From contig JANTUC010000022.1 of assembly GCA_026873275.1 (NCBI GenBank), positions 1 through 64,000 of the forward strand: a stretch of 64,000 nucleotides of DNA. Direction: 5' to 3'. This DNA comes from Pseudopithomyces maydicus (Eukaryota; Ascomycota; Dothideomycetes; Pleosporales; Didymosphaeriaceae). Positions 47,231 to 55,754 of this stretch are shown one piece after another (the stretch's first letter is position 1; each line of letters begins with the position of its first letter). The position numbers were made by a program, and so were the translations under genes. Under the pieces are notes generated by a model. It was not told the DNA's origin, made no database searches, and saw only the letters and a program-made list of their open reading frames with translations.

Positions 47231-48103
47231 AGGCTGGAGGGTGGAGAGTACTTTCGTCTTCTCTTTTTCTTTTTTGCTTGCGCGGCTGGAGTTTAGGGAG
47301 ATACCACTGGGATTGAATGGGATGGGATTACGCATTAGCATTGAGCGGCGTGGGTTTTACAAGGTCATGATAGCGGTGGAGGTTAATGCCGTGGGAGAAG
47401 CGATGGCGCTTCTGCCTGCATGTAACACTTTTATGATTTTCTTTGTACGAGTATATCGAATTCAAAACCGAAAAACATTGTCTAGACGCGTGCGTGTGAT
47501 GTTACAGAGTCGTCGCCTTAGCACAAACTTCGATGCGGCGACTATTCTGGTGCGTGTGTAGGTTCATATACATCGAAGAGTACCTGCTTGCTGAGACGAC
47601 TGGGGGCATGTACACCATTTGGTAAATTCATGTGTTTTGTGTTTTTGAAAAGCGGCAGCAGAGTAGCTGACTGGATGGAAATGCATATGTGGTGGGGAAA
47701 ATTGGTAAATTCATATTCTAAAAACTTGAACCCGTCATGTATGGACGAGTGTTTGTATTCTGGAAGAAGAGCTCACTGGTGCTCTCTACGTGCCGTGTGT
47801 GGGGAACTTTATACAGAAAAACAACGATTTTTGTACGCGAGAACTGGATTCAAAAATCATAGAGGCTAGAGTACTGGCGGTGCTAGGCTAATCGATAGTC
47901 GCTAGAGTAGGTTCTGACTACCAATCGGGGAGGTAACGGGATCCACACTAGGGTCCCTGTACCCACAATCATTTGCATACGGAGTTCCCGATGCGACTAT
48001 GTTGGAAGTACCAAGAATTTATTTTTGATGTCTAAGAAGGCTTAGCACGTCAAATGCAGCATACATAATGCTATACAAAGCCACAGCTTCCATCAAATCA
48101 AAC
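47231..48103. other. Intergenic region with dispersed repeat copy 2
   Basis: No gene supported. It carries the 70-bp repeat (47633-47702), flanked on both sides by GGTAAATTCAT (about 47621 and 47704), which might be a duplicated insertion target. Confidence 0.4.
47633..47702 (+). repeat. Dispersed repeat, copy 2
   Basis: Matches 33735-33804 over about 70 bp with six mismatches. Here the G is kept where copy 1 has A at five sites. An 11-bp GGTAAATTCAT occurs on either side. The two copies lie about 14 kb apart in the same orientation. Confidence 0.7.
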
Positions 48104-48188
48104 GGCTCGGTGGTGTAGTTGGTTATCACGTCAGTCTAACATTCAGTTAGGCCACTGAAGGTCCCGAGTTCAAACCTCGGCTGAGTCA
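48104..48188 (+). tRNA. tRNA-Val (anticodon AAC) with an intron
   Basis: The 5' acceptor GGCTCGG pairs with CTGAGTC (two G-T pairs) followed by discriminator A. The D-arm contains GTAGTTGGTTATC, the anticodon stem is TCAGT/ACTGA with a CTAACA loop giving anticodon AAC, and the T-arm contains the B-box GGTTCAAA-like GAGTTCAAACCTC. An 11-nt insertion (about TTCAGTTAGGC) interrupts the loop after position 37, the standard place for a eukaryotic tRNA intron. CCA is not encoded, as expected. Confidence 0.92.
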
Positions 48189-48834
48189 CTCATTCGATTG
48201 ATTCGAGTTCTGCGTTTAATTCGCAGCTAGTCTTTTTGCGTCTCGACGCTTCTCCTTCTTTTTCTTCCTAGAGGTTGTTTTATAGAACCACTAGGTAGAG
48301 TGAGAGTTCTAGGGCGAGAACAATTTTTCCATGGGGGACAGAAAATGCATTGCATCATTTGTACTATAGTCTTTAATAGTTAATGTTGTAAACACACACT
48401 CCGTTCTATCTTGCTAGCTACCCCACGTATCATTTTTTGTTGAATTTGGCTGATTCTACGATGGAGAAAACATCATGCTATGAGATACCCCCGTCTCTCC
48501 CTCCCTCCTTTCAAAGTCACTGGCTAATCTTTCGTCTGATCATAGCTCATCTACCACCCTTCATCAGAATTTTCGCTGCTTCCATCAGCTCATCCTGAAT
48601 TTGAATCGCTTAGCTGGCTTTGCTCTTCATCGGCCTTGTCCTCGATTCCTGCCTGAATTTGCCCTGGAGCTGATCCCACACTACCACCAGACCCAATCTC
48701 TTGCAACACGACTTTCCACAATTCACTCGCTTCTAATTGTTTCACTAACTCTGCTTTGCTTTCTTCTTTACTCCCATTCGCATTAATCTGGATAGATTAG
48801 CAATGTGCAAATCACAGTTTGGGTTCAACTCGGC
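48189..48834. other. Spacer between tRNA and kinase gene
   Basis: Contains the 3' flank of the kinase gene. No ORF with coding character. T-rich runs soon after the tRNA (AGTCTTTTTGCG at about 48230) may serve as the Pol III terminator. Confidence 0.35.
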
Positions 48835-49507
48835 TTAGGTATAACCTACAGTGATTAAAACACCTCGTCGCCGATATTCCTGAATAACCGGCAAAGAATG
48901 TTCCTCAAACTCCACATAGCGCCTTTCAAACCGCTCGTCGCTGTCACCTTCGTCTCGTCCTCGAGCTAGAAATCTTGACTTCGCATTTTCCTTCGCAACG
49001 TCAAGAAACAAAACGACATCGGGCTTCTCTGTATTCTGACCTTCGGCCGTAGCCGACGTAATGCAAAGTTTGCCCAGCGTATGTGGCAGGACGTCCCGAA
49101 GCCATGCATCCTGGGGTTCAATTTGCTCCATGAGTCGAGGATATCCATCCAATATGATACCTCCCAGTCTCGGCGTTACTTCCCCAAAGACTTGGAAATA
49201 CCTTGATCCAGAAACGGATCAAGTTCCAAAAAGCTAAGAAATCCTTGATTGGAAAGCTTGTTGTTGATGCGTGCTGATAGTGGGTTGTCAGGATATTTGC
49301 GCACATATTCGCGGAGGCTGTCGCCGATGGAGAAGTGGCTAAGGTTGTATTTTTCTGCGAGATACGAGCAGAGGGTGCCTTTCCCCGCACCGGGAGCGCC
49401 TGATATTGCGTTAGCGTGTAGAATAATTTGAGCGAGGAATCTGTACCAAGGACGGAAATCACCCCAAAACGCTCGGAAGAGTTGGCTTTTGGCGTCGTGG
49501 TAGTCAT
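48835..49507 (-). CDS. Adenylate/UMP-CMP kinase-family nucleoside monophosphate kinase, paired with viperin
   Basis: Exon 1 is 49507-49447 and, after a 47-nt GTACAG...CAG intron, exon 2 starts at 49399. The P-loop GAPGAGKGTLCSYLAE spans the junction. IGDSLREYV, SNQGFLSF, then ILDGYPRLMEQI (the DGxPR motif) and VVLFLDV follow. The LID is short, passing directly from FLARGRDEGDSDERFERR to the closing PVIQEYRRRG helix, as in UMP-CMP kinases and short adenylate kinases. About 209 residues. The frame shifts near 49200 by the equivalent of one missing base; both sides are well conserved, so an assembly error is likely. It starts 337 bp from the viperin gene, divergently. In vertebrates and several prokaryotes viperin is linked to a CMP kinase that feeds its CTP substrate; that link here is inferred. 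Confidence 0.8.
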
Positions 49508-49843
49508 TTTGATGATCTATTACACAAAAGTCTTTGAGTGGATTTAGAAAGACACAATGACTGATACGTATTTAAGTCTTCTTTTCGATGCATTTTGTTT
49601 GTAGAAATGATCATTTACTGTGTGTTGTTTTAGGTCGCATGATTTGTTAAGGTCACGTCTAATATCCGGTGCGAAGTTATGCTTGCTATGTTCGTTTTCC
49701 AGTCAGTTTTGCTACACAATCATTCAATCTGCCTGATATTTTGGACGTTTCTAGCATACGGGATGAGTACTATAAGTATCTAATTTAAATACTGCATTGC
49801 TGTCCATACGTAGCTAATTAAACTTTCCAATATCTTCTGAACG
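49508..49843. promoter_or_regulatory. Bidirectional promoter of the kinase/viperin pair
   Basis: A 336-bp spacer between divergent start codons. A TATA-like CTATAAGTA at about 49770-49778 lies about 70 bp before the viperin ATG, and on the other strand CTTAAATACG lies about 60 bp before the kinase ATG. A shared spacer this short suggests coordinated expression. No inducible element can be identified by eye. Confidence 0.55.
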
Positions 49844-50899
49844 ATGCCAGTTCTCTCCATCATTTCCAAAAGTCCAGCGGTGATCGTCGCCGGAGCGATT
49901 ACCGGTGCTGTGATTACCTACTATGGATACGCTACGATCTACAAACCGTACAGGGCCAGGGCCAACCAGCCCCACGACCAATCTACACTCGAGAACTCCA
50001 ACGACAATGCACCGATTTCCGTGAATTATTTCCCCTCCCGGAAGTGTAACTACACATGTGGCTTCTGTTTTCATACCGATACTTCGTCCTTTATCTTGCC
50101 TGAGGTCCAAGTGAAGAAGGGTCTGCGCTTACTGAAGGAAGCTGGCATGCGCAAGCTCAACATTGCAGGCGGAGAGCCTTTTCTTAACCCCAGGCTACTT
50201 GGCCGAATGGTACAATACTGCAAAGAAGATTTAAAGGTGGAGGGTATCAGTATCATCAGCAACGGTAGCAAGATCCCTGAGTCATGGATGCAGAAATACG
50301 CCCAATACCTAGATATCCTCGCCATCTCCTGCGACTCATTCCATGCTGACACGAACAAGAAGATCGGCCGAGGTGACGGCGAGGGAAACGTTTCTCGCTT
50401 ATTTAAGATCGCAGAATGGTGTAAGAAGTACGACGTGAAATTCAAACTCAACACCGTCGTCAACACATACAATTGGAACGAAGATATGACGGCCGAGATC
50501 GAAAAGCTGCAGCCTTTCCGCTGGAAAGTATTCCAGTGTCTAATTGTGGCTGGTGAAAACGATAACGAGACACGCAAACGGGACGCAAGAAAGTTTCTTG
50601 TGAGCGACGACCAGTGGCACACTTTCTGCAACAAGCACAAACATCTGAAATGCTACGTTCCGGAGGACAATGAAACAATGGCGAGTAGCTATCTCAACCT
50701 TGATGAGAACATGTGCTTTCTAGATAAGGGCGAGGGCGATCTGAAGAAAAGCAAATCCATCCTTGATGTTGGTGTGAAAGCGGCCATGAGCGAGGTTGTG
50801 TGGGATAAGGAAGCATTTCATGCACGTGGTGGAGTTTATGAATGGGCGAAACCAAAAGATGGATGCGGTAGCAGCGGAAATAAAGATCTGGAGTTTTGA
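49844..50899 (+). CDS. Viperin (RSAD2-like radical SAM enzyme, ddhCTP synthase family)
   Basis: An intronless 351-residue frame, close to the length of animal viperin. An N-terminal hydrophobic helix (AVIVAGAITGAVITYYGY) should anchor it to the ER or lipid droplets. The radical SAM motif is CNYTCGFC with the 4Fe-4S cysteines at C68, C72 and C75, followed directly by FHTDTSSFILP. Further family hallmarks are NIAGGEPF, SIISNGSKI, ILAISCDSF, IGRGDG, VNTYNWNEDM, RWKVFQCL and the C-terminal SKSILDVGV. Viperin converts CTP to 3'-deoxy-3',4'-didehydro-CTP, a chain terminator of viral RNA polymerases. The fungal enzyme's nucleotide preference is not known. The divergent NMP kinase gene supports a nucleotide-linked role. 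It could defend against mycoviruses; that is inference. Confidence 0.95.
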   Translation: MPVLSIISKSPAVIVAGAITGAVITYYGYATIYKPYRARANQPHDQSTLENSNDNAPISVNYFPSRKCNYTCGFCFHTDTSSFILPEVQVKKGLRLLKEAGMRKLNIAGGEPFLNPRLLGRMVQYCKEDLKVEGISIISNGSKIPESWMQKYAQYLDILAISCDSFHADTNKKIGRGDGEGNVSRLFKIAEWCKKYDVKFKLNTVVNTYNWNEDMTAEIEKLQPFRWKVFQCLIVAGENDNETRKRDARKFLVSDDQWHTFCNKHKHLKCYVPEDNETMASSYLNLDENMCFLDKGEGDLKKSKSILDVGVKAAMSEVVWDKEAFHARGGVYEWAKPKDGCGSSGNKDLEF

Positions 50900-51931
50900 T
50901 TGGATACAGTAGCAGAATCTCTTTGCGTCAGGTTTGTGTTGCCTCATGTCAGTACGCATTGAGCGATGAATTATCAATTTTCCGGTCTCTTATTCTCCCC
51001 GACCAGTTCCATGCTTTATGTAATATTCTGCTAGGGCCATAAGATATGTAAAAAAAACTTTGTTGCATTTTGTCTATCGTGCAGTTGCTTTCTATACAAT
51101 TTTAAGTCCTTATGATGCTAACTAAAACATTGAAACTTCTAGTAGGAAATGAATCGATAGATCGACTAAAAATTACTATTAAAGGCTTCACTCTCTAGTA
51201 TAGCCCTGAATAGGGCGCACAGTTAATAGGAACTGGAAAATTGCACTTGGAAGACTATACAGAAGCTGAGCAGATCTATGAAATGTATTTCTTGGTGAAA
51301 AAGCCACTATTAGCATCACTTGACATGCAAGAAATACTCTTATGAACTTGAATTAACCCATAATTGGAGAATTTCAATAAAAAACGTGTTACGGATTATT
51401 TAGAAGGACTTCAGAGCAGAAATTGTTACTCTAAGCTGCTTTCCAGGTGCCTGTGGGGACGGGCGCGCTTGGTGACGTCATACCATCAATCTTCGTTTCG
51501 GCCCCGAAGTGCATGTTAGCACGCCACACGACAGCAAATGAAAGGCGCCATTTATTGGCCAATATGTAATCTTCAGTGTAAGGAGGAATTTCCATGTATG
51601 TCGCTCGCATCGCGAGCGGAGCCGCCGGATACGCCCCGAAAGCAATAGATATCTTGCGATTGGCTCGACTATCCTGACAAACTATGTTATATCAGCAGAA
51701 TGCTAGGCGTTCTCATATTCATGATCGGGGGAGACTTTAGCACGAAGCCGAGTAGAGTTTGAATCTTGAGACCGAGAGTCCGTATCGTAGCAATTGCCTG
51801 AAGTATAAATGTTTCGAAATCACTCTCCCCTTCTCATCACCAGCAGAGACAGCCAACTTTTACATACACATTATTACATACACTACCATCTCCCGATATT
51901 AATCCGCAGTTGCTGAATCCCTTCCACCAAG
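50900..51931. other. Intergenic region with hydrolase promoter
   Basis: AT-leaning and geneless in its first half. A TATA box (TATAAAT, 51804-51810) sits about 120 bp before the hydrolase ATG, followed by a C/T-rich leader (CTCTCCCCTTCTCATCACC). No ORF is supported. Confidence 0.5.
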
Positions 51932-53152
51932 ATGCTGCAACTACACCAAGACCTCAACTTCCACTACGAGACCATGCGTGCCATCGGGACCGTTCCCTTT
52001 GGCGGAGCCGACATCATGGAAATCTTCGAAATCATGCCCAAGATCAAGTTTGGAGACTTCGACAGCTGGTACAACGAATGGTACAACCTCGGACAGAGAG
52101 TCCTCTCCACCATCGACGAAACCAAAGAAGCCAACTACTCCCCCGAGACCCTCCGCAACGTCTTCTTCCGCGCAAGCCACTACTTCTTCATCGCAGACTT
52201 CTTCCTCCACGAGAACAAGAACGACCCCCGCATGCAGGACTGCTACAAGCTCTGGAGACACTACTTCGACAAAGCCAATGCCCTCCTCGACATCCCAGGA
52301 ATCCACTACACCGTCCCAGCAAACGGGTTCGAAATCCCAGCAATCATCTTCCGCGCACAAGGCGCATCGGCGCAGAATCCCCGACCAACGTTGATCGTCG
52401 GAGGCGGCTTCGAAAGCAACATGGAAGAAACCTTCCACGCCTTCGGCATCGCGGCCCTCCAGAGATATTACAACGTCATCATCTACGAGGGCCCGGGCCA
52501 CCGCGCTCTCGTCAATAAAGGCATAGGGTTTACAGCCCAGTGGGAAGAAGCCGTATCACCCATCGTGGACTTTGTCTTCGCGCACAAAGACAACGACCTC
52601 GCATTCATCGATACCCAGAAAATCGGCCTCGTGGGCATGAGCCTGGGAGGCTACCTCGCGGCGCGGGCCGCGGCTTTCGAACCCCGGCTCGCGGCCGTCA
52701 TGTGCGTGGACGGCGTGTACGACTTCCTCGAGGCAGCCTTCAAGATCTTCCCCGAGGGAAAAGACGCGTGGGAGAAAGGGGATGCGGCCGAGTTCGATCA
52801 CGTATTCGAAACGGGCAGGGAGGAATGGTCCACAAACCGAAAGTGGTTCCATGATGATCTCAAGTATACCTTTTGCAAGGAGTCTGCGTTTGAGGCGTTC
52901 AAGATCTGCGAAGCCATGTCGCTTGCGGGTGGGGTTGCGGAGAGGATTAGAATGCCGGCTTTTGTGGGCGATGCTGCGGATGATATGTTTTTTGAGGGGC
53001 AGCCGGGGAGGGTGGCGGATGGGATCGGGAAGGGGGCGACGCTCAAGAGGTTTGATGATAGTCAGGGGGCGCAGTTGCATTGCCAGAGTGGTGCACTGGT
53101 GTATATGAATAATGTGGTGTTGGAGTGGTTCGCAGGCGTGGTGGGGCATTGA
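51932..53152 (+). CDS. Alpha/beta hydrolase of the fungal FrsA/DUF1100-like group
   Basis: An intronless 406-residue frame. An N-terminal helical cap (FGDFDSWYNEWYNLGQRV, then ASHYFFIADFFLH) precedes the hydrolase core. The oxyanion region is VGGGFESNMEE, the nucleophile elbow GMSLGGYLAARAA carries the catalytic serine, GDAADDMFF supplies the acid and GAQLHCQSG the histidine. This cap-plus-core architecture occurs in fungal enzymes that hydrolyse esters or C-C bonds, and many lie in metabolic clusters. There is no signal peptide. A function in detoxification or secondary metabolism is possible. Together with the NmrA-like gene 320 bp beyond its stop (convergent) it may form a small catabolic pair, which is a guess. 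Confidence 0.85.
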   Translation: MLQLHQDLNFHYETMRAIGTVPFGGADIMEIFEIMPKIKFGDFDSWYNEWYNLGQRVLSTIDETKEANYSPETLRNVFFRASHYFFIADFFLHENKNDPRMQDCYKLWRHYFDKANALLDIPGIHYTVPANGFEIPAIIFRAQGASAQNPRPTLIVGGGFESNMEETFHAFGIAALQRYYNVIIYEGPGHRALVNKGIGFTAQWEEAVSPIVDFVFAHKDNDLAFIDTQKIGLVGMSLGGYLAARAAAFEPRLAAVMCVDGVYDFLEAAFKIFPEGKDAWEKGDAAEFDHVFETGREEWSTNRKWFHDDLKYTFCKESAFEAFKICEAMSLAGGVAERIRMPAFVGDAADDMFFEGQPGRVADGIGKGATLKRFDDSQGAQLHCQSGALVYMNNVVLEWFAGVVGH

Positions 53153-53474
53153 GGAAAAGGTGTATAAAGAGATGTTGTGGTTTGTTGTTCAATGATTGCT
53201 CTAAGGATCTAGCTAGATCATCCTAACACTAGCTAATATTAAATCAGATGTGACGAAGTAATCAGACAAAAGAGCAGGAAAATAATAGACCAAGCATGAG
53301 AGGGCGGAGATTAAGAGACACTAGACCTGCTAGTAGTTTTGTTTCTTAGATATTAGGCGAATAATAAAAATTTCTTATTTTCCTCTTTTGCTAAAAAATC
53401 ATCCAATCTGCAATTTGTGATTGATCCTAAAATCCAATAACAATTTTGAGACCGATTCCACAATCGAAATCTTT
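53153..53474. other. Convergent 3' spacer
   Basis: AT-rich 3' flank shared by the hydrolase and NmrA-like genes. No other feature. Confidence 0.35.
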
Positions 53475-54643
53475 CTACACCTGAGAGGCATCAACCTTGA
53501 ACATGCTCTCGACGGCCTGGCAGTCCGTTCCATAAATCTCAAGCGCCTGCTTCACCGCCTCCTCCACACTCATTTCTTCAATACCCAGCAAGTCATTCTC
53601 CGTCATTCCCTCAAGATTGTTTCCACAGTCCTTCTCATAGAACTGATTGGTAAACGTAAATCCCCTCATCGCCTTCCTAAACTCCCCTTTCTCCAACGAG
53701 ATCTTGGCATTCCTGTTGATCTCCGCAATATCCACCTTGGTGACCTCAAACTTGGCGTCAAGCACCTTCTCCAACGTAGCAAGCAACTTGTTCTGCGTCA
53801 ACGCCCCAGGCGCAAACGGCGAGATGAACAGCCCACGGTTCGCAACCGCCTCGTTCTTCTCCAGCATGCTGACCACCGCCTTGCCAATAACAGACAGCGG
53901 CGTCCAGTACAGCGCATTCTCCCCCGTCCCATAGATCCGCGCCTGCCTATCCTTGATATTGAACCCAGCGGGACCCTTCATAAGCCCTACATCATCACAC
54001 AATCAGCAAACATCCAGTCTCCCCCTCTTCTCAACATGTCAACCATTTCAATGAAAAAAAAAACGCTAACCACTACACGCTCACCCAAACTTACACATAT
54101 CAAAAAACGGCCCCCCATTCACCGCCGTCCACTTCATGTCCCCCCTCTTCCCCACCCCCTCAAGGTACTCTCTAATCCTCCACTTCGCGCCCGCCATCTC
54201 CTCGGGCAGCCTCCGAAACTGCGGACTATGAATGTTCCCGACGAACTCGTTCGCGAAGAAAAACGGGACCCTCGCCGCGACCGCCGCGTCGATGATGCGC
54301 TTCGATGCCTCGTACTGCGTCGCGCTGCCCGTCACGCAGTCGATGACGGCGTCTTGGCCCGCAAAGGCGACCTCGAGGGCGGGGGCGGAGGCGTAGTCCA
54401 GGGAGTGGGTGGTGATGGTGGAGGGGAGGTGGAGGTGGGTGGGGGCGTGAAGGGGGTCGTGGTCGTGCTGCGGGAGATGGCGGTTATGGTGTACTGGGTA
54501 GGCGACTTGAGGAGCTCGGTTATGATGGCGGTGCCGACGTTGCCGCGGGCCTTTTGGGGGGTTTAGTTATTATTTTGTTTTTATTTGGGGGCTGATGTGT
54601 GGGAGGTACGTACTCCGAGGATGGCGATGTTCTTGATTTCCAT
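53475..54643 (-). CDS. NmrA-like/isoflavone-reductase-type NAD(P)-binding protein, one frame break
   Basis: Exon 1 is 54643-54614. After a 63-nt GTACGT...AAG intron, exon 2 starts at 54550. A 108-nt GTAAGT...TAG intron (54094-53987) precedes the last exon to 53475. The split Rossmann motif IAILGARGNVG is restored by the first junction. PFFFANEFVGN, WTAVNGGPFFDM and LYWTPLSVIGKAVV follow the NmrA/PCBER order. The protein is about 320 residues. Between 54460 and 54400 the frame moves by the equivalent of one missing base inside C-runs; the downstream part then reads LDYASAPALEVAFAGQD in the right register. Such proteins are NADPH-dependent reductases or redox-sensing regulators. The substrate is unknown. 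Confidence 0.8.
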
Positions 54644-55754
54644 GGTGAGTGGATCGGTGATGCTGTGGTGTGTAGTTGGGTGTCGAAAAAATGAGAATGG
54701 GATGTGAAATGTGGGTGTTATTTGGCTCTGGCCATGTGTAGGACACGCACGATATATATCCGTCTCGAACTATTGCTGATGTTCGAGTATTTGGACGGGG
54801 AGACTAAGCCAGATCGATGCCTGATGGATGCCTAGCTGCTGCCTTAGCTGCCTATCTGCATAACAGCTCGCCCATGGCGTAGCCATAACTGGAACAATTC
54901 TCCAGCGCACAGCGGAACAAATAGACGAGAAGACCAATGATGTTCAATCGTTTGTATCAATGTGTGCATCGAATGCTGTACCTTTCGCACGAGCGGGCCC
55001 TCGGTACACATTACGGACCGAAGCTCTCAGGTACTGTGACCCTGCAAGCATTAACACAGCTCTAGCGACTGGGAGTGCATTTTACTTATCAAGCGCCATG
55101 ATGTAGAAATAGCTCAGTTGATAGAACAAATGGCGCAGATGCTAGTAAAAGAAACAAAGATTGTTGCATGTATAATTGCAAGAGAGGCAAACGAGGAAGC
55201 AGTTTTCCTGAGCAATATATTCTGGCCTCTCACCACAACGTTTTGTGAAAAAAGTTATTAATAAGTTTAAACTACTGTATCAGTATATGATATCATTTCA
55301 CTATTTTACTTTTCAGACTCGATGGGCGATAATCGACTGACTTAGTTCTAAATTCAATGACTGTTCTTGGCGCATGTTAGCTACTTTGTAGTTTTATGGC
55401 AGGAAACCAACGCCATATAATATTACCTCCGTGTTCATTTTTACGAATATTCCCTGCAAGACACAGCGCATCTCTGTTAGGTACCATACTATGAGAGAAA
55501 GCCACATTTGTGGGGGTGGAAGTGCTGCAGACTCGGTGATTGGTCCACCCGCTAGCGCTAACGCGTAACCTATACGTGAGAGCGCGACGTCAGGAAGTCG
55601 CGTCTGCCGCAGCCACGCGCTACCTTCACTTAACGTTGACTCTCACTCTGCCACCACAGGAACAAACAAACCCACGAACGACCCCATATATAATCTCCAT
55701 TAACCTCTCGTACCGACACTCTTCTTATCATGCTCTGGTAGATTTCCCTAGTAA
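54644..55754. other. 1.1-kb intergenic region upstream of ELG1
   Basis: No gene is supported. A CCAAT-box-like GATTGGT lies near 55538 and a TATATATAATC near 55685, both upstream of the ELG1 start. A tRNA-like AGCTCAGTTGATAGA at 55112 was considered and rejected. Confidence 0.45.

Noticed and set aside
46113..47341. Minus-strand ORFs up to 235 codons
   Set aside because: Shadows of the DOMON-b561 exons in GC-rich DNA; no family similarity.
49200..49510. Small plus-strand ORF 49249-49431 opposite the kinase
   Set aside because: Antisense to the P-loop exon of the kinase; no independent support.
53421..54566. 381-codon plus-strand ORF
   Set aside because: Antisense to the NmrA-like gene; Arg/Pro-rich low-complexity peptide.
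55100..55180. tRNA-like AGCTCAGTTGATAGA
   Set aside because: Resembles a D-arm, but no acceptor, anticodon or T-arm pairing can be drawn around it.
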